Positions 30,698-34,835 of a stretch of 34,835 nt of DNA are shown in pieces. The notes beneath the pieces are model-generated. The model made no database searches. It was not told the origin of the DNA and worked only from the letters and a program-made list of their open reading frames with translations. Source of the stretch: CAIPVR01 sp049316905. Its GTDB lineage: Bacteria > Actinomycetota > Acidimicrobiia > Acidimicrobiales > Microtrichaceae. A program made the translations under genes and the position numbers. Every line of letters starts with the position of its first letter. The stretch's first letter is position 1. Where the stretch lies: assembly GCA_049316905.1 (NCBI GenBank), contig JBMOJH010000026.1:1-34835 (forward strand), in the 5' to 3' direction.

Positions 30698-32196
30698 GCG
30701 AGTCAGCGGTGGACGCCGCCTCGCTCGGTGCGGAGAGCCGGATGCTCGTCGACGGCGAGCTCGTGGCGGCGACCGGCGGCGGGACGTTCGAGAACGTCAA
30801 TCCGGCAACCGAGGAGGTGCTCGGGGTGGCCGCCGACGGCACGGCGGAGGACATGGCCCGGGCCGTGGCCGCGGCCCGCCGGGCCTTCGACACCACCGAC
30901 TGGGCCACGGACCGCGAACTGCGGCAACGGTGCCTTCTGCAGCTGCAGGCCGCGCTCGAGGACGAGCGCGAGGCGCTGCGGGCCGAGTTGGTGGCCGAGG
31001 TGGGCTGCCCGGTGCTCACGACCTACGGGCCCCAACTCGACGCGCCGCTGTCGGAGGCCCTCACCTGGCCGGCGGAGATGATCGACCGCTTCCCATGGCG
31101 ACGGTCCCTCGGCACCAAGGACCCGTTCGGCATGGGTGCGCTCAACGAGCGGGAGGTCTGGAAGGAGCCGATCGGCGTGGTCGGCGTGATCGTGCCGTGG
31201 AACTTCCCGTTCGAGATCCTGGCCAACAAGCTGGGCCCGATCCTGGCCATGGGCAACACGTGCGTGGTGAAGCCGGCTCCGGACACCCCCTGGAACGCCA
31301 CCCGCGTGGCACGCCTGATCGCGGAGAGGACCGAGATCCCCGCAGGTGTGGTCAACGTGGTGACCTCGTCGGACCACCTGGTGGGAGAGGTCCTGACCAC
31401 GTCGCCCGAGGTCGACATGGTCGCGTTCACCGGCTCGAGCGTCACCGGGCGCCGGGTGATGGCTGCGGCGTCGGAGACCCTGAAGCCGGTGTTCCTGGAA
31501 CTCGGCGGGAAGTCCGTCAACCTCGTTCTCGACGACGCCGACATCGCCGCGTCGGTGCCCGGCGCCGCCATGGTGTGCTTCCACGCCGGGCAGGGGTGCG
31601 CCATGCCGACACGGCTGATGGTGCCCCGCACTCGACTCGACGAGGCGCTCGAGGTGTTGGAGCCCGCCTTCGCCGCCATGACCTACGGGAACCCCACCGA
31701 CCCGGGGAACCTGATGGGGCCGCTCATCTCGGCCCGCCAGCGTGAACGGGTGCTCGGCTACGTCGAGGCGGGCAGGGCCGAGGGGGCGCGTCTGGTGTGC
31801 GGCGGAGGGATCCCTGCGCACCTCGACCGGGGCTGGTTCGTGGAGCCGACGCTGTTCGCGGACGTGGACCCGTCCATGACGATCGCCCAGGAGGAGATCT
31901 TCGGGCCCGTCCTGGTGGTCATCCCCTTCGACGACGACGACGATGCGGTGCGGATCGCCAACGACAGTCGCTACGGCCTGTCGGGGATGATCACCTCCGC
32001 CGACCTGGACCGGGCCCGCGGCGTGGCGGCGCGGATCCGCACCGGGACGCTGGGGATCAACGGTGGGATCTGGTACGGGGCGGACGCCCCGTTCGGCGGC
32101 TACAAGCAGTCGGGCATCGGCCGCCAGTGCGGCATCGAGGGCCTGGAGATCTTCACGGAGACCAAGACCGTCGCCTGGCCCGCCGGGCCGGCGTGA
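30694..32196 (+). CDS. NAD(P)-dependent aldehyde dehydrogenase
   Basis: A 500-aa aldehyde dehydrogenase superfamily enzyme, which oxidises an aldehyde to the acid. The active-site set is complete: N170 (PWNFPFE), K193 (VVKPAPDTPW), E269 (LELGGKS) and the nucleophile C302 (HAGQGC). Full length, with the C-terminal oligomerisation strand present. It is translationally coupled to the crotonase before it and followed by a CaiB transferase after 26 bases, so aldehyde oxidation, CoA transfer and enoyl-CoA chemistry are probably consecutive steps. Substrate unknown; a side-chain aldehyde of a larger hydrophobic compound would fit. Confidence 0.95.
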   Translation: MSESAVDAASLGAESRMLVDGELVAATGGGTFENVNPATEEVLGVAADGTAEDMARAVAAARRAFDTTDWATDRELRQRCLLQLQAALEDEREALRAELVAEVGCPVLTTYGPQLDAPLSEALTWPAEMIDRFPWRRSLGTKDPFGMGALNEREVWKEPIGVVGVIVPWNFPFEILANKLGPILAMGNTCVVKPAPDTPWNATRVARLIAERTEIPAGVVNVVTSSDHLVGEVLTTSPEVDMVAFTGSSVTGRRVMAAASETLKPVFLELGGKSVNLVLDDADIAASVPGAAMVCFHAGQGCAMPTRLMVPRTRLDEALEVLEPAFAAMTYGNPTDPGNLMGPLISARQRERVLGYVEAGRAEGARLVCGGGIPAHLDRGWFVEPTLFADVDPSMTIAQEEIFGPVLVVIPFDDDDDAVRIANDSRYGLSGMITSADLDRARGVAARIRTGTLGINGGIWYGADAPFGGYKQSGIGRQCGIEGLEIFTETKTVAWPAGPA

Positions 32197-32222
32197 CGCC
32201 GAGTAAGAAGGGGAGTCGGACC

Positions 32223-33440
32223 ATGCCAGGACCATTGGAGGGGATTCGCGTCATCGAGGTCGCGAGCTGGATGTTCATTCCGTCGGGGGGCTCGGTCCTG
32301 GTCGACTGGGGGGCCGACGTCATCAAGGTCGAACATCCCGAGATGGGCGACCCGCAGCGTGGACTCGTCACCTCGGGTCTCCTCCCGGGTGGGGCCGGTG
32401 CGGTCAACTTCATGATCGAGCAGCCCAACCGGGGGAAGCGTTCGGTCGGCATCGACCTGTCCACCGACGGGGGTCGTGAGGTCCTCATGACCCTCGTCGC
32501 CGAGGCGGACGTGTTCCTCACCAACTACCTGCCGCACGTGCGGGCCAAGCTCCGGATCGACACCGACGACCTGCGGGCCGTGAACCCGAACCTCGTCATC
32601 GCCCGCGGGTCGGGTGCCGGGCCGCTCGGTCCCGACGCCGGCAAGGGCGGCTACGACGGCGCGTCGTTCTGGGCCCGGGGCGGCGTGGGCGCCACGATGC
32701 CGGACCGTGAGGGATGGCCCCCCGGCCAGCCCACGCCGGCCTTCGGCGACGTGATGGGTGGGCTCGCCACCGCCGGGGCGATCGCCGCGGCCCTGGTCCA
32801 GCGGGAACGGACCGGCGAGCCGAGCGTGGTCGACGTGTCGTTGCTGTCCACGGCGATGTGGCAGATCTCACCGATGATCATCGCATCGAAGCTGTTCGGC
32901 TTCTCGAAGATCCCCCAGGGTGACCGCACCAGGTCGCCCAACCCCGGCGTTGGCACCTACCGCACCGCGGACGACCGCTACATCGCGCTGATCCTCCTGC
33001 AGTCCGACAAGCACTGGGAGGACTTCGTGCGGCGGCTCGGTGTGCCCGACATGGCCACGGACCCGAAGTTCGCCGACTCGACCGCCCGGGCCCAGAACGG
33101 GCCGGAGTGCATCGCACGCCTCGACGAGGCCTTCGGCAGCCGGCCGCTCGAGTACTGGAAGGAGGCGCTCGCGGACTTCGAGGGGGTGTGGAGCCCGTTC
33201 CAGACCCTCGACGAGCTCTACGACGACCCGCAGGTGATCGCGAACGGGTACCTGCCGACGATGACCGCCGGCAACGGCGAGGAGGTGCAGCTGGTGGCCA
33301 GCCCGGCCCTGTTCGACGAGCAGCCCGTGCAGGTGGAGCGTGCGCCCGAGCACGGGGAGCACACCGAGATCGTGCTCATGGAGGCCGGCTACGACTGGGA
33401 CCGGATCGCCGCACTGAAGGAGTCCGGCGCGATTCTCTGA
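32223..33440 (+). CDS. CaiB/BaiF CoA-transferase family III
   Basis: A 405-aa family III CoA transferase in standard order. It starts with LEGIRVIEVASWMFIPSGGS and ADVIKVEHPE, followed by NRGKRSVGIDLS (69-80) and ADVFLTNYLPHVRAKL. The probable catalytic Asp is D176 (FGDVMGGL). VVDVSLLSTAM (202-212) and the second-half block TADDRYIALILLQSDKHW follow. It would move CoA between an acyl-CoA and a free acid, or epimerise an alpha-methylacyl-CoA; the two subgroups are not separable here. It follows the aldehyde dehydrogenase in the same direction, so its acceptor may be the acid made by that enzyme. The stop is two bases from the convergent acyl-CoA dehydrogenase. Confidence 0.92.
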   Translation: MPGPLEGIRVIEVASWMFIPSGGSVLVDWGADVIKVEHPEMGDPQRGLVTSGLLPGGAGAVNFMIEQPNRGKRSVGIDLSTDGGREVLMTLVAEADVFLTNYLPHVRAKLRIDTDDLRAVNPNLVIARGSGAGPLGPDAGKGGYDGASFWARGGVGATMPDREGWPPGQPTPAFGDVMGGLATAGAIAAALVQRERTGEPSVVDVSLLSTAMWQISPMIIASKLFGFSKIPQGDRTRSPNPGVGTYRTADDRYIALILLQSDKHWEDFVRRLGVPDMATDPKFADSTARAQNGPECIARLDEAFGSRPLEYWKEALADFEGVWSPFQTLDELYDDPQVIANGYLPTMTAGNGEEVQLVASPALFDEQPVQVERAPEHGEHTEIVLMEAGYDWDRIAALKESGAIL

Positions 33441-33442
33441 CC

Positions 33443-34699
33443 TCAGCGGGCGGAGCCGCCCCGGCGCACCTCGCGGTAGGGGATCTCCCGGTCGGCCGCG
33501 GCCTCCCGCGGCATGCCCAGCACCCGCTCGCTGATGATGTTGCGCTGGATCTCGTTCGAGCCGCCGCCGAGCGAGACGCCCTGACGCGAGAGGCTGTTCA
33601 GCCCGAGCTGGGCGCCCACGCCGGGTTCGCCCTCGGGCCAGGCCACCACCGAACCGCCGGCGATCTCGAGGCCGATCTCGGTTCGTCGCATCACGTTCGT
33701 GGCGCCGAACAGCTTGATGATGGACCCGGCGGGCGGTGGCATCGCTCCGGTCGCCATGCCCCCGGTCACCCGCCGCACGAGCTGGCCGGCCACGAGCTGC
33801 CGGACGTGCGCCTCGGCCACAAGGCGCCGCACGTGGGGGTCGGCCTCGCGGCCGGCCTCCTTCGCGGCGTCGACCATGGTGGAGTCCGCGCCGCCGGAGT
33901 CGTGGCTGGCGCTGGCGCCGCTGGTGTAGGGCGACCCACCGCCCACGGCGAGCCGCTCGTGGACGAGCAGGCGTGAGGCCACGGTCCAGCCGTCGTCGAC
34001 CTCGCCGACGACGTCGGAGGCGGGGATCGGCACGTCGTCGAAGAACTCCTGGCAGAACTCGAGCGTCCCGTCGACCTGGCGGATCTGCTCGACGGTGACG
34101 CCGGGCTGGTGGATCTTCATGATGAACATCGTGAGCCCGCGGTGCTTCGGCACGTCCCAGTTGGTGCGGGCCAGGCACATCGCCCAGTCGCTCGCGTAGG
34201 CCGCGGAGCTCCAGATCTTGGAGCCGTTGAGGACGAAGACGTCGCCGTCGCGGTCGGCCCGGGTGAGGCAACCCGCCAGGTCGGAGCCACCGCTGGGCTC
34301 GGAGAGGAACTGGACCCACAGCTCCTCGCCCCGGAGGATCGGGGGGAGGTGGCGGAGCTTCTGCTCGTGCGTGCCGAACTCCACGAGGGTGGCGGCCAGG
34401 ATGCCCAGTGTCGGCACGTTCAACGAGAACGGCATGTCGTAGGGGGCCGACTCGGCGGTGAAGGCACGCTGGTGCTCGGTGGTGAGGCCGAGCCCGCCGT
34501 ACTCCTTCGGGAAGCAGATGCCGGCGAACCCGCCCGCCCACAGACGGGCCTGCAGTTCGCGCTCGCGTTCGCGGCGTTCGTCGCTGCGGTCGTTCCAGCC
34601 GTCGCCGAGCGGCGGCATGTTCTCGGCCAGCCAGACCCGGGCCCGGGTCCGGAAGTCATCGACGGGTTCCATCTCCTCGGTCACGCCGGCGTCGGTCAT
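33443..34699 (-). CDS. Acyl-CoA dehydrogenase (FadE-like)
   Basis: A 418-aa FAD-dependent acyl-CoA dehydrogenase, which introduces a double bond next to the thioester. N-terminal helical domain with FPKEYGGLGLTTEHQ; the middle beta-domain has VQFLSEPSGGSDLAG and NGSKIWSSAAYASD, the FAD-binding signatures; the C-terminal domain ends with LGGGSNEIQRNIISERVLGM. An insert rich in Ser, Gly and Asp (about 255-280, SPYTSGASASHDSGGADS) interrupts the usual helices. The ATG overlaps the stop of another acyl-CoA dehydrogenase upstream. Paired genes of this kind in actinobacteria usually form heterotetramers acting on bulky steroid or polyketide CoA esters, which is established for the family and inferred here. 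Confidence 0.93.
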   Translation of the reverse strand: MTDAGVTEEMEPVDDFRTRARVWLAENMPPLGDGWNDRSDERRERERELQARLWAGGFAGICFPKEYGGLGLTTEHQRAFTAESAPYDMPFSLNVPTLGILAATLVEFGTHEQKLRHLPPILRGEELWVQFLSEPSGGSDLAGCLTRADRDGDVFVLNGSKIWSSAAYASDWAMCLARTNWDVPKHRGLTMFIMKIHQPGVTVEQIRQVDGTLEFCQEFFDDVPIPASDVVGEVDDGWTVASRLLVHERLAVGGGSPYTSGASASHDSGGADSTMVDAAKEAGREADPHVRRLVAEAHVRQLVAGQLVRRVTGGMATGAMPPPAGSIIKLFGATNVMRRTEIGLEIAGGSVVAWPEGEPGVGAQLGLNSLSRQGVSLGGGSNEIQRNIISERVLGMPREAAADREIPYREVRRGGSAR

Positions 34700-34835
34700 G
34701 CGGGCACCCCCATCAGCAGCGTCGCGATGCGGTCAGCGTGGTCCTCCGGGGTCCCGTACGAGGCCCGGTTGACCGTGACTCGGCGCAGGTACAGGTGGAG
34801 GTCGTGCTCCCAGGTCACCCCGATGCCCCCGTGCA
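34696..34835 (-). CDS. Acyl-CoA dehydrogenase, C-terminal fragment at window edge
   Basis: The last 45 residues of a gene that enters from beyond the right edge. They read HGGIGVTWEHDLHLYLRR and end TLLMGVPA. HGGIG-x-T-W-E-H-D-L-H-L-Y-L-R-R is the standard C-terminal end of many acyl-CoA dehydrogenases, which fixes the frame and family. Its TGA stop overlaps the ATG of the 418-aa dehydrogenase by four bases, so the two are co-translated. Incomplete only because of the window boundary. Confidence 0.85.
   Translation of the reverse strand, partial: HGGIGVTWEHDLHLYLRRVTVNRASYGTPEDHADRIATLLMGVPA

Overview
The window is high-GC DNA. It has start codons overlapping stops (ATGA or GTGA), many GTG starts, several probable leaderless mRNAs, four TetR regulators and many CoA-thioester enzymes. 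This points to an actinomycete-type soil or water bacterium, perhaps Acidimicrobiia-like; the class-level placement is inference. I see no rRNA, tRNA, CRISPR array, intact insertion sequence or phage gene. The window looks like a catabolic region for lipids, steroids or other hydrophobic and sulfated organics, organised as small, separately regulated units.

Left part (1-8.8 kb): a TetR gene with a damaged or unusual start; a Rieske non-heme iron oxygenase with a palindrome in front of it; a beta-lactamase-fold serine hydrolase; and an SDR-HxlR-DUF1330 group whose two promoters carry the same pair of operator sites. Then come a secreted lipase lipoprotein with a 46-bp nested palindrome and its upstream TetR, and a CX5R protein phosphatase.

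Middle (8.8-18.2 kb): an operon of arylsulfatase, TetR and small-molecule kinase, with a clear promoter and an operator at +1; a medium-chain oxidoreductase; a TetR divergent from an amidohydrolase, with a 36-bp palindrome that runs into the amidohydrolase start codon; a methyltransferase; and an unrecognised 339-aa protein.

Right part (18.2-34.8 kb): a crotonase; a P450 plus [3Fe-4S] ferredoxin preceded by a 28-codon ORF; a copper amine oxidase with an SDR, divergent from a second sulfatase; a minus-strand operon of CaiB-like CoA transferase, amidohydrolase and AcuI-like reductase; and a plus-strand run of two crotonases, an aldehyde dehydrogenase and a normal CaiB transferase. It ends with two overlapping acyl-CoA dehydrogenases, one of them cut by the window edge. 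Together these suggest hydroxylation, aldehyde or ketone oxidation, CoA transfer and beta-oxidation-like chain shortening.

The most unusual observation is at 27.6-29.75 kb. Two divergent genes with overlapping -10 elements encode a CaiB-family protein and a crotonase-family protein, and both have their domain order circularly permuted relative to the ordinary copies that lie a few kb away in the same window. A second theme is promoter architecture: twin TTGC-N5-GCAA sites 27 bp apart at two promoters, and a TANNNT element fused to TGAC-N6-GTCA at three others.
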